Shown here: one piece after another, positions 51,453 to 59,314 of the stretch | Layout: each line of letters begins with the position of its first letter | How positions within the stretch are numbered: the stretch's first letter is position 1 | Assembly: GCF_963676325.1 (NCBI RefSeq) | Contig: NZ_OY781099.1 | Span: 3,100,001 to 3,164,000, forward strand | Origin: an uncultured Bacteroides sp. | Lineage (GTDB): Bacteria; Bacteroidota; Bacteroidia; Bacteroidales; Bacteroidaceae | Direction of reading: 5' to 3' | Length of the DNA stretch: 64,000 bases | Made by a program: the position numbers and the translations under genes | Notes under the pieces: model-generated | Told to the model about the DNA's origin: nothing | Databases searched by the model: none | The model's input: only the letters and a program-made list of their open reading frames with translations

Positions 51453-52067
51453 ATGCTAATTAAGTTATACGAAAAGAACAATAACCCGAAGGATATAGAA
51501 CAAATTGTTCAGATCCTCCGTGACGGAGGAGTGGTTATCTACCCCACGGACACAGTGTATGCCATTGGTTGTCATGCTTTGCAAGTCCGTGCAGTAGAAA
51601 ACATCTGCCGCATAAAGGACATTGACCCTAAGAAAAAAAGTCTTTCTATTATTTGTTATGACCTGAGCAATATCAGTGAATATGCAAAAGTAGAGAACTC
51701 AACTTTCAAACTAATGAAGCGGAATCTGCCAGGAGCTTTTACTTTTATCCTGACCGCCGGCAGCAAACTGCCTAAGATATTCAAGAACAGGAAGGAAGTT
51801 GGTATTCGTGTACCCGATAATCCTATTATCCGCGAAATATGCAGGCAGCTGGAAGCGCCTATTCTGACAACAACTGTTCCCTGGGATGAGAAAGAAGATA
51901 TAGAATACCTCACTACTCCGGAGCTGATTGATGAAAAGTTTGGCAATGAAGTAGATTTAGTTGTTGACGGAGGTATTGGAGGAATTGAGCCTTCAACGAT
52001 TGTTGACTGCACTTCCGGCAATGCTGAAATAGTGCGTCAGGGAAAAGGCATTCTGGAAGAGGTATAG
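51453..52067 (+). CDS. L-threonylcarbamoyladenylate synthase (Sua5/YciO/YrdC)
   Basis: A 204-residue YrdC-domain protein. VVIYPTDTVYAIGCHALQ, RAVENICRIKDIDPKKKSLS, PGAFTFILTA, VGIRVPDNPIIREIC and EPSTIVDCTSG are the family blocks. It would form threonylcarbamoyl-AMP for the t6A modification of tRNA. It could instead be the closely related YciO type, whose role is unclear; the KxR...SxN substrate residues are partly changed (KKKSLSIIC). It lies 14 bases behind the AsmA gene. Confidence 0.87.
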   Translation: MLIKLYEKNNNPKDIEQIVQILRDGGVVIYPTDTVYAIGCHALQVRAVENICRIKDIDPKKKSLSIICYDLSNISEYAKVENSTFKLMKRNLPGAFTFILTAGSKLPKIFKNRKEVGIRVPDNPIIREICRQLEAPILTTTVPWDEKEDIEYLTTPELIDEKFGNEVDLVVDGGIGGIEPSTIVDCTSGNAEIVRQGKGILEEV

Positions 52068-52311
52068 TCTTTGCATCGAAAAGAAATAAAAAGCAGAAAC
52101 ATAGCGAAGACAAGTACTGGAAAGAGTTGAACTTTTCTCTTTGAAAATGTAAAGCTCTGAAACATAGATAGAAGCATTCATCACTATAAATCAATCTTTG
52201 CTGAATAAATGGCCAAAGCTTGAAGACGTAACTGTGCAAAAACTTAGAAATACGATGCATTTTTATCTATAAACAGAGAGTTCCTTACCATACTTTACAG
52301 AAGAAAACAAA
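52068..52311. other. Intergenic stretch between convergent genes
   Basis: About 240 bases with no ORF, repeat or promoter that I can support. It is followed by the hairpin terminator of the opposite strand at 52312. Confidence 0.4.
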
Positions 52312-52360
52312 GAATCCCCGCTAGTTAGCCTTATATATAAAGGTTGATTAGCGGGGATTC
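52312..52360 (-). terminator. Terminator downstream of nagB
   Basis: Perfect 12-bp arms GAATCCCCGCTA (52312-52323) and TAGCGGGGATTC (52349-52360), with an inner CCTT/AAGG pairing. On the minus strand the stem runs into a T-rich tail (TTTGTTTTCTTC). It lies 17 bases past the nagB stop and could also stop plus-strand transcripts. Confidence 0.85.
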
Positions 52361-52377
52361 CAGTATTTTGGGGGATA

Positions 52378-53193
52378 TTATTTCTTTAATAAAGAATCAG
52401 GATCAAGATTATCTGCTTCAATATCCTTGAAGTAACGGTAAGTTCCCACTTTTAGTTCATCTGCAGCAGCATCATCACAAACAATAATTCCTTTTTCGTG
52501 AAGTTGAAGTGCGCTGATAGTCCACATTTGAGTAATAGCACCTTCAACAGCGTGATATAAAGCACGGGCTTTGCTGTGTCCATTAACTATAATAAGGACC
52601 TCTTTTGCAGAAAGAACTGTTCCCACACCTACAGTAAGAGATGTCTTTGGAACTTTATTCACATCATTATCAAAGAAACGGGAGTTTGCAATAATTGTAT
52701 CAGTAGTCAATGATTTTACTCTGGTACGTGAAGTAAGAGAAGATCCCGGTTCATTGAAAGCAATATGTCCGTCGGGACCAATTCCTCCAAGGAAAAGATC
52801 TATTCCACCGTACTCCTTAATTGTTTCTTCATAACGAGCACATTCAGCTTCAAGGTCGGCTGCATTTCCATTAAGGATATTCACGTTTCCGGGAACAATA
52901 TCAATATGATGGAAAAAGTTGTTCCACATAAAAGAGTAATAGCTTTCAGGATGATCCTTGGGAAGCCCCACATATTCGTCCATATTGAAAGTAACTACAT
53001 TCTTAAATGAGACAGTACCTTTCTTATACAAATCGATCAATGCCTTATACATACCAAGAGGAGAAGAGCCTGTTGGCAAACCAAGAACAAAAGGTTTCTC
53101 TACTGTTGGACAAGCCTTATTAATTTTTGCTGCAACATAATTAGCAGCCCATTGGGATATTTTCTGATAATCAGGTTGAATGATTAGTCTCAT
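52378..53193 (-). CDS. nagB: Glucosamine-6-phosphate deaminase
   Basis: A 271-residue enzyme turning glucosamine 6-phosphate into fructose 6-phosphate and ammonia. Phosphate-binding LPTGSSPLGMY (39-49), catalytic Asp72 in FNMDEYVGL, and GIGPDGHIAFNEPGSS (138-152; D141, H143, E148) are intact, and length is that of the hexameric E. coli type. It starts 28 bases after the flavoprotein gene, so the two may share a transcript, though they have no clear metabolic link. Confidence 0.96.
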   Translation of the reverse strand: MRLIIQPDYQKISQWAANYVAAKINKACPTVEKPFVLGLPTGSSPLGMYKALIDLYKKGTVSFKNVVTFNMDEYVGLPKDHPESYYSFMWNNFFHHIDIVPGNVNILNGNAADLEAECARYEETIKEYGGIDLFLGGIGPDGHIAFNEPGSSLTSRTRVKSLTTDTIIANSRFFDNDVNKVPKTSLTVGVGTVLSAKEVLIIVNGHSKARALYHAVEGAITQMWTISALQLHEKGIIVCDDAAADELKVGTYRYFKDIEADNLDPDSLLKK

Positions 53194-53221
53194 AGCGATG
53201 TTTTTTTAGATTATAATTAAA

Positions 53222-54430
53222 TTAGTGTGTGCTTGTTCTGTCAACCTTCAGACGGTCGGCCATTGCTTTTGCAAGATTTTCGCATTGAGTATAAGTGATC
53301 TCCTTCATGCTTTGCTTCATTTCTACCGGATCACCAACAAGTTCAAATTTGCTCTTTTCAGCAAATTCAGCCAGTCTTTTAACCGCTGCACCTGCCCAGC
53401 AAAACGAACCAAAGTAACCCAGATAGCGTCCTTTCATATCTCTGACTTCAATCTTTGAAAGAAGAGACTCTATTTCAGGAAAAAGCTGGTTACTGTAAGT
53501 GGGACTTCCCACAATAAGTCCTTTATATTTGAATATATCTGCTATAATGTATGACGGATGCGATTTAGATACATTGTGCATAACAATGTTCTTTACACCA
53601 CTTGCTGAGAGTTCGGAAGCAATGGTTTCGGCCATCTGTTCGGTGTTTCCATACATACTTCCGTAGACAATAACCACGCCTTCGTCGGCATCATAACGGC
53701 TCAACTTATCATAAATGCCTATTACCCGGTCAATATTCTCCATCCAAACCGGACCATGTGTTGAGCAGATAGCCGCAATGTTCAATCCTTTCAGCTTTTC
53801 AAGCGCTTTTTGAACCGGAGAACCATATTTCCCTACAATATTTGAATAGTAACGTACCATTTCATCCCAGAACTTATCCACATTGATTCGTGAATCAATG
53901 AAGCCTCCGTCGAGAGTACCAAACGCTCCGAACCCATCTCCTGAGAAAAGGATTCCGTCTGTTTCGTCAAAAGTCATCATTGTTTCGGGCCAGTGCACCA
54001 TTGGTGTGAGGTAGAATTTCAGTTTATGATGTCCCAAAGCAAGGAAATCACCGTCCTTTACCAGATATTGTTCACCGGTAACACCGTAAAAGCCTTCAAT
54101 CATTCCGAAAGTCTGCTTATTTCCCACAATAACAATATCAGGATAGTGTTGCTTTATGAGACGAATAGAACCCGAATGATCAGGTTCCATGTGATTTATA
54201 ATCAGATAATTAATAGGACGTTCGCCTATTATATTCTTTATTTTGCGCAAAAAAGATTCAAAATAACAAACATCCACTGTATCTACCAATGCCACCATAT
54301 CGTCATCAATAAGATATGAATTATAAGATACGCCGTATGGCAACGGCCACATAGCTTCAAACAGTTGTTTATTTCTGTCATTCACTCCTACATAGTGAAC
54401 TTTCCCTTTAATAATATTCTTCTGTTGCAT
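53222..54430 (-). CDS. FprA-type A flavoprotein (oxygen or NO reductase)
   Basis: A 402-residue protein with an N-terminal metallo-beta-lactamase-like diiron domain (ligands in NHMEPDHSGS: H80, E82, D84, H85; then MVHWPETMMTFDE and STHGPVW) and a C-terminal flavodoxin domain from about 250 (VVIVYGSMYGNTEQMAETIA, IVGSPTYSNQLFPEIESLL, FGSFCWAGAAVKRL). Such flavodiiron proteins reduce O2 to water or NO to N2O and protect anaerobes. No rubredoxin gene is adjacent. A -7 box, TATTTTTG, is at 54465-54458. Confidence 0.93.
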   Translation of the reverse strand: MQQKNIIKGKVHYVGVNDRNKQLFEAMWPLPYGVSYNSYLIDDDMVALVDTVDVCYFESFLRKIKNIIGERPINYLIINHMEPDHSGSIRLIKQHYPDIVIVGNKQTFGMIEGFYGVTGEQYLVKDGDFLALGHHKLKFYLTPMVHWPETMMTFDETDGILFSGDGFGAFGTLDGGFIDSRINVDKFWDEMVRYYSNIVGKYGSPVQKALEKLKGLNIAAICSTHGPVWMENIDRVIGIYDKLSRYDADEGVVIVYGSMYGNTEQMAETIASELSASGVKNIVMHNVSKSHPSYIIADIFKYKGLIVGSPTYSNQLFPEIESLLSKIEVRDMKGRYLGYFGSFCWAGAAVKRLAEFAEKSKFELVGDPVEMKQSMKEITYTQCENLAKAMADRLKVDRTSTH

Positions 54431-54457
54431 AATAAATATCCTCTTAATTTTTACAGC

Positions 54458-54465
54458 AAAAATAA
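54458..54465 (-). promoter_or_regulatory. -7 element for the flavoprotein gene
   Basis: TATTTTTG on the minus strand matches TAnnTTTG, 27 bases before the start codon. No convincing -33 element is visible. Confidence 0.4.
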
Positions 54466-54475
54466 CCTTTTTATC

Positions 54476-55402
54476 TTAATAACTATATAATTTTCCCTGA
54501 TAAGCTTCCCTTTCACGCATTCTTTTTTTCACCCTATCGGTAAATTCATAATTCTTCAGTCCCCAATCAGGCGCAATCAGCAATTCTTTGGGAGACTGAG
54601 AAACAAAGCGTTCCAGAATCATATCCGGGCGAAGTCTTTCCACATAATCAATAACCAGATCTATATACTCGTCAACCTTGTACAAATGAAAGTCTTCGGG
54701 ATGTTCTTCAAACTCATGAGCCATCTTTGTTCCCCGAATCAATTGCAGTTGATGCATTTTCAACGTAGTAAGCGGGAGTTTGGAGAGCATTTCAGCCTGG
54801 TTCACAATCATATCATGCGTCTCTCCCGGCAATCCCAATATCACATGACCTCCGGTAAGAATTCCTCTGGCAGCCGTTCTTTGCACAGCATCTACCGTAT
54901 CTGCATAAGTATGTCCGCGGTTAATTCTGCGCAGCGTATCATCATTTGTACTTTCTATGCCATACTCAACAAGAAGGAAAGCGCGTTTTTGCAGTTCCGC
55001 CAGATAATCGAGCAACGAATCGGGCATGCAATCAGGGCGAGTTCCGATAACAAGCCCCACTACCCCATCCACACTCAGAGCCTCTTCATACTTTCTTTTC
55101 AGCTCATCAAGTTCAGAATAGGTATTTGTATAAGCCTGAAAATAAGCCAGATATTTCATGTCCGGATATTTGCGGGCAAAGAATAAACGACCTTCTTCCA
55201 GTTGTTCTTTTACAGACTTTTCAGTCTTGCAATATTCCGGATTAAACGTCTGGTTATTACAATAAGTACAACCACCTTTCCCCTTTACACCATCCCTATT
55301 TGGGCATGTAAAGCCGGCATTAAGCGAAATCTTCTGAACTTTACCATCAAAATACTTTCGCAGAAAAGAAGAAAAGTCATTATAAGCAGGCATCGAATTC
55401 AT
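54476..55402 (-). CDS. YhcC-like radical SAM protein (TIGR01212 family)
   Basis: A 308-residue radical SAM protein. The N-terminal block FLRKYFDGKVQKISLNAGFTCPNRDG leads to GGCTYCNNQTF, giving the spaced cysteines of this family's cluster motif. Further blocks are KYLAYFQAYTNTYSELDELK, GLVIGTRPDC, LVEYGIESTNDDTLRRINRGHTY and HVILGLPGETHDMI. The start is 55402 or 55393 (MPAYNDF); the longer frame to 55444 is ruled out because a -7 box lies at 55430-55423. The reaction is not established; homologues may act in RNA modification. Confidence 0.88.
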   Translation of the reverse strand: MNSMPAYNDFSSFLRKYFDGKVQKISLNAGFTCPNRDGVKGKGGCTYCNNQTFNPEYCKTEKSVKEQLEEGRLFFARKYPDMKYLAYFQAYTNTYSELDELKRKYEEALSVDGVVGLVIGTRPDCMPDSLLDYLAELQKRAFLLVEYGIESTNDDTLRRINRGHTYADTVDAVQRTAARGILTGGHVILGLPGETHDMIVNQAEMLSKLPLTTLKMHQLQLIRGTKMAHEFEEHPEDFHLYKVDEYIDLVIDYVERLRPDMILERFVSQSPKELLIAPDWGLKNYEFTDRVKKRMREREAYQGKLYSY

Positions 55403-55422
55403 TCTGTTATTTATTTGAATCA

Positions 55423-55430
55423 CAAAGGTA
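55423..55430 (-). promoter_or_regulatory. -7 element for the radical SAM gene
   Basis: TACCTTTG on the minus strand matches TAnnTTTG and lies 21-30 bases before the two candidate start codons. Confidence 0.5.
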
Positions 55431-55573
55431 CGTATTTTATTCAATTAAGGTTAGCCATTTTTCTATTTACAATAATAATTGCCCACTAAGGTCTGCTTTA
55501 CATTTTCTACTTTCATCTTAATTTATCTTTCGCTTTCTTTATTTTAATTATAAACCAGCAATTTATATTCTCT

Positions 55574-55645
55574 TGTACAAAAGAATGCATTCTTCTGTAC
55601 AAAACAATTAATTCTTTTGTACAGGACAATTATTTGTTTTGTACA
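55574..55645. repeat. Four TGTACA palindromes at exact 22-base spacing
   Basis: TGTACA starts at 55574, 55596, 55618 and 55640, exactly 22 bases apart. Each is flanked by A/T bases that partly extend the palindrome (TTGTACAA). Between them lie different sequences with a weak AATT/ATTC theme. There is no ORF. Similar phased arrays are at 23038 and 45719. Confidence 0.85.
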
Positions 55646-55747
55646 AGGAAGATATAATATCTCAGGATGTTCTTTTGTTTTTCTCTTATTAAGATTCTGA
55701 AAACATAACGGGACATATAACAGCTACAAAACAGCTATTTTTTAAAC

Positions 55748-55935
55748 GAAAAAGTGAGGGATGCCCCAAATAGTTAGGGATGAGGGACTTTTGGTCTTCA
55801 TCCATCACCTTATTAACTATCTAATAATTAACAAATTACATTTCGCTCAGTGAGGGATGAGTGAGGGATGAATTTATCAGATTTTGTGTTTAAAACCTGG
55901 TTATCAATTATTTATAATTAAAAAGTGAGGGATGG
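55748..55935. repeat. Dispersed GTGAGGGATG repeat region
   Basis: GTGAGGGATG occurs at about 55754, twice close together near 55851-55869, and near 55925, with TTAGGGATGAGGGA near 55774 and an inverted CATCCATCACC near 55799. The 20-mer at 55748-55767 equals the minus strand at 14532-14513. No gene is present here. The remaining DNA to 56089 is AT-rich without further pattern. Confidence 0.75.
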
Positions 55936-56089
55936 AGAGTTTTTTCTGAAAAAGAATAAAACTATTGCAGGTGAAACGGACAATCATCACAGAAAATCGG
56001 ACATCATAATTGATCGCATTTTTACCCATTACTATCTGGACGATTACGAAAAAGAAACAAGTTAATCAGAAAATGTAAAGAAAATACAT

Positions 56090-56097
56090 TACCTTTG
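56090..56097 (+). promoter_or_regulatory. -7 element for the small membrane protein cluster
   Basis: TACCTTTG matches TAnnTTTG and lies 53 bases before the first gene of the cluster. A matching -33 box is not clear. Confidence 0.45.
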
Positions 56098-56149
56098 TAA
56101 TAAGACAATGTTGATATCTGGAATAACGTAGCAACAATTAATAAAAACA

Positions 56150-56533
56150 ATGAAAATAGCATATCAATATTTATTTTATAAGTTGTATTCGTATATGTTA
56201 CGAACTCCCAATAGACAAAATGCATTGGATGGAACAGTTGCTTTAATTTCAATTATTGATTTATTTTTCGTGATTGATCTTTTTATGATTTTCAGTAAAT
56301 GTATAAGTTATATAAAATCTATTTCAGATAACACATTAATTATTTGTGGACTTATTATCGCTTTTTTGATTTATTTAATCAACACTAAGTATTTTAAGAA
56401 ATCTATTTTAGAGATTAAAGAAAAATTTGATCAAGAAAATAACATTCAGAAGTGGATTGGAAGAATATTTGTTTTGATTGTAGGAATTGGATCTATTGGT
56501 TCATTAATAGCTATAGGACTACTTTTTAAATAA
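56150..56533 (+). CDS. Small three-helix membrane protein, cluster member 1
   Basis: A 127-residue protein I do not recognise. The N-terminal amphipathic YQYLFYKLYSYMLR is followed by helix 1 (about 27-52) and helix 2 (about 60-80). A charged segment (YFKKSILEIKEKFDQEN) then leads into helix 3 (about 100-126). The same plan recurs in the next five genes. No signal peptide, enzyme motif or conserved charged pair in the membrane is visible. It is strongly AT-rich compared with the housekeeping genes. Function unknown. Confidence 0.75.
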   Translation: MKIAYQYLFYKLYSYMLRTPNRQNALDGTVALISIIDLFFVIDLFMIFSKCISYIKSISDNTLIICGLIIAFLIYLINTKYFKKSILEIKEKFDQENNIQKWIGRIFVLIVGIGSIGSLIAIGLLFK

Positions 56534-56623
56534 GCATCAGTTATTTCATTTTATCTTTAATGTTGCCTCTATTATTACTAGTTATTAGCCAATTGTAAGG
56601 TTGCAGGAAATAATACATAAATC

Positions 56624-57025
56624 ATGAGAATTTATAATTACTTATTTTACAATTCGTTTCTTTTAGCAAAACGTTCTAAAAACTTTGATGACATACCTGT
56701 ATTGGGGGGAATATCATACGTTATTGGCTGTTTGACATTAAACTTATTTACAATAATTGGACTGTTTGATGCATTAGGTATTAACATTGGCATAGAATTT
56801 AAGAAAGAATATAAATATATATTTAGTTTGTCGCTGGTTCTGTTACTGTTACTTTATTACAGCTACAAAGGAAGATACAAGAAAATTATAAATAAATACG
56901 AAAAAGAATACAAAAACAAAAAACAGCTGCATCCAGTAATAACAATAATAATCTATTATTTAATAAGTTTCGGATTACTTTTATTAGCAGGAATGTACAA
57001 AAATCATAATTGGATTTTTTCGTAA
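56624..57025 (+). CDS. Small three-helix membrane protein, cluster member 2
   Basis: A 133-residue unknown protein with the same layout as member 1: YNYLFYNSFLLAKR at the N-terminus, helix 1 (about 28-50), helix 2 (about 65-82), charged YKKIINKYEKEYKNKK, then helix 3 (about 105-125). Sequence identity to the others is low outside the N-terminal aromatic motif and the linker. It starts 90 bases after member 1. Confidence 0.75.
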   Translation: MRIYNYLFYNSFLLAKRSKNFDDIPVLGGISYVIGCLTLNLFTIIGLFDALGINIGIEFKKEYKYIFSLSLVLLLLLYYSYKGRYKKIINKYEKEYKNKKQLHPVITIIIYYLISFGLLLLAGMYKNHNWIFS

Positions 57026-57094
57026 TAATTCAGCTAAACACATATGAGAAAAACAAATTGAATCAGCAATTCGAGAGAAGTAATAAATAAAAAA

Positions 57095-57454
57095 ATGAAT
57101 ATATATTATTATCTATATTATAGGTTATACAAGTTTGCAAAAAGAGTAGGTACTGTTGATGCAACCTGGACAGCTATGTTGTTAATATCATGTTTAATTG
57201 GACTTAACATTATGCCAGCCATCTCTTTTTTATTAGGCCATTCAATATTTTCTAATAATCCTAAAATAGAAGGAGCAATTATTGGCCTTATAATTGGATG
57301 TATAAACTATTATATATTCATCCGAAAGGATAATTGTAAAAACGTAATTAAAAGATTTAAAGCTGAAACTAAAAAGCAAAAAATTATTAGTTCTATCCTT
57401 TCTTTGCTTTACATTTTATTGACCGTTTATGTATCACATTTTCTGAATACATAG
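57095..57454 (+). CDS. Small three-helix membrane protein, cluster member 3
   Basis: A 119-residue unknown protein. It carries the clearest form of the shared N-terminal motif (YYYLYYRLYKFAKR), then helix 1 (about 25-48), helix 2 (about 58-76), linker CKNVIKRFKAETKKQK and helix 3 (about 97-117). It is 69 bases behind member 2 in the same direction. Confidence 0.75.
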   Translation: MNIYYYLYYRLYKFAKRVGTVDATWTAMLLISCLIGLNIMPAISFLLGHSIFSNNPKIEGAIIGLIIGCINYYIFIRKDNCKNVIKRFKAETKKQKIISSILSLLYILLTVYVSHFLNT

Positions 57455-57574
57455 ATAAGTGGAAGCATCCTATAAGCACTATTAGTTAGATTATTTTAGA
57501 TATTGGTTCCGAAATAATTAGCGTCGTAAGACTTAGAATGTTTATATATAACAGAGAATATAAAAATAAAAGAA

Positions 57575-57994
57575 ATGATTAAAAAATTCTATTATTCAGT
57601 TTGGACTGATTGTATTTTACAGCTACAAAAAAATCCATTAAATAAAAAGAGTTGGAAATGGTACTCTCTTTTTGTTATGTCATTATGCCTTGGGTTTAAT
57701 TTCGTTTTTTTACTAACCATTTTGCCAAGAAGTTTACATTTAACTGATTTTTTCCGTGAAACTAGATTTTTTGAGTCTAAATTTCTTGACACATTTACTC
57801 ATGCACTTATTCTTTTCTTATTACCAGAATATATCATCAACTATTTTCTAGTATTCTATAAAAATAAATACACTGTTTTTATTAAGAAATACAAATTTCA
57901 CAATGGAAAACTATTCATAAGATATGCGGCAATCTCCTTATTAGCCCCACCTTTAATATTAATGGTAGTTTTAATCATTTATAAACTGATTTAG
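57575..57994 (+). CDS. Small three-helix membrane protein, cluster member 4
   Basis: A 139-residue unknown protein, more diverged: the N-terminus is KKFYYSVWTDCILQLQK. Helix 1 (about 30-51), helix 2 (about 75-96), linker KYTVFIKKYKFHNGK and helix 3 (about 115-137) still follow the shared plan. It is preceded by a 120-base AT-rich gap with no promoter I can assign. Confidence 0.7.
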   Translation: MIKKFYYSVWTDCILQLQKNPLNKKSWKWYSLFVMSLCLGFNFVFLLTILPRSLHLTDFFRETRFFESKFLDTFTHALILFLLPEYIINYFLVFYKNKYTVFIKKYKFHNGKLFIRYAAISLLAPPLILMVVLIIYKLI

Positions 57995-58140
57995 ATTAAA
58001 TCTTGGTAATTCGACTTTATTTCTATAGGCTGAATCTGCTCTCCGTTAAGACATCTTAAACAGTATGAGCTATTATAATATTGAAGAAACTTACACAAAG
58101 TGTATATAATTACAAACAAATATCTGAGGGACATTAGAGA

Positions 58141-58677
58141 ATGAAAAAAGTTGAATGGTTTTGGAATATGATTCATTATATGTTATACAGATGGGATGTA
58201 AATTTCAGCATTGCTTTAAATTATGCACTCCCATTTTATTGGATAAATAAAATTCCAGCAATAAAGAGATATAAAGAAAAAAATGGTATGCCCGATATGA
58301 ATGGCTTTTATAGAGAAATGATGAATAATCCTAAACATGGTTCAAGTATTATATGGGCTGGTAGTGGAATAGGAATTATTTCGGTCTTGCTTACAGTCAG
58401 TATTTTTAACGTACTTCAGATTCTTCTGGATCTTAATAACTTGTATAGTATTATTTTCGAGAATATATTATACACAATCATTTATCTTATTTTTATTATA
58501 ATACCAGGATATTTTATATGCAACAAGTTCTTGTTTAAGAATGATAAGTATCTTGAATATTTTAATGAGTTTGATCAAATTCCGAAAAACAAAAAAATCA
58601 TCTGGGGATTTATTACATTGTTATTAATAATATTTGCAATTGGTTCGTTCTGGGGGAGTTTAGTATTAATACACTAA
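58141..58677 (+). CDS. Small three-helix membrane protein, cluster member 5
   Basis: At 178 residues this is the longest member. An extra N-terminal 60-residue soluble region (EWFWNMIHYMLYRWDVN, then KIPAIKRYKEKNGMPDMNGF) precedes helix 1 (about 72-96). Helix 2 (about 108-130), linker YLEYFNEFDQIPKNKK and helix 3 (about 152-175) follow. Function unknown. A 146-base gap separates it from member 4. Confidence 0.7.
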   Translation: MKKVEWFWNMIHYMLYRWDVNFSIALNYALPFYWINKIPAIKRYKEKNGMPDMNGFYREMMNNPKHGSSIIWAGSGIGIISVLLTVSIFNVLQILLDLNNLYSIIFENILYTIIYLIFIIIPGYFICNKFLFKNDKYLEYFNEFDQIPKNKKIIWGFITLLLIIFAIGSFWGSLVLIH

Positions 58678-58735
58678 ACACAAGTAATGCATTCCATGCC
58701 TAATTTATAAATCAAAAAGAATAAATAAAATAATT

Positions 58736-59140
58736 ATGAAGCTATTACGTTTTCTATTTTACAGATTATATCAGCTTATGATAAGTGTGGGTAACAAAAA
58801 TGTTGCCGAGTTTTTTGCTATTATTCTGATGACAATGACATTTTTTTTAAATTACATTACTGTTATGTCACTATTATACGTTATTACAAAGGACTACATT
58901 AGTCTTCCCGATATTTCTATCACAATAGTTTTAACTATAGAATTTGTTTTTATTTCTATTTTCTACTTTTTATTTGCAAGAGAAAAAAAATGTCTAGAAA
59001 TTAAAAAAATATATGAGAATGAATCTAAAAAAGATCAAATAAAAGGGCGCATTATTGTGATTTGCTATTTAATTCTATCATATTTATTATTTTCTTTCAG
59101 TACATATCTGATGACGATGAAAAGTCAAGGCAAATTATAA
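58736..59140 (+). CDS. Small three-helix membrane protein, cluster member 6
   Basis: A 134-residue unknown protein with the shared motif LRFLFYRLYQLMIS, helix 1 (about 24-49), helix 2 (about 58-80), linker CLEIKKIYENESKKDQ and helix 3 (about 104-127). It is the last of six; a promoter for the next gene follows at 59274. Confidence 0.75.
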   Translation: MKLLRFLFYRLYQLMISVGNKNVAEFFAIILMTMTFFLNYITVMSLLYVITKDYISLPDISITIVLTIEFVFISIFYFLFAREKKCLEIKKIYENESKKDQIKGRIIVICYLILSYLLFSFSTYLMTMKSQGKL

Positions 59141-59273
59141 ATGTATTTATACTTAATCTGGTATTGAAATAACAGGTATCTAAATCTGCAATAACTTAAT
59201 CAGTCAACAGACCTATAAATAATCAAAAAAATAACTTTTAAGAAATGCACAATACAGAATCGATTAAATTGTT

Positions 59274-59281
59274 TACTTTTG
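59274..59281 (+). promoter_or_regulatory. -7 element for the DPP IV-type peptidase
   Basis: TACTTTTG matches TAnnTTTG and lies 33 bases before the ATG at 59315, supporting that start over the longer frame beginning at 59279. Confidence 0.55.
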
Positions 59282-59314
59282 TGGAGTATAACAGAAAATC
59301 AGATGTATTGCAAC

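Noticed and set aside
52068..52311. tRNA or small RNA gene in the gap before nagB
   Set aside because: No cloverleaf, promoter or conserved pattern was seen beyond the terminator hairpin at 52312.
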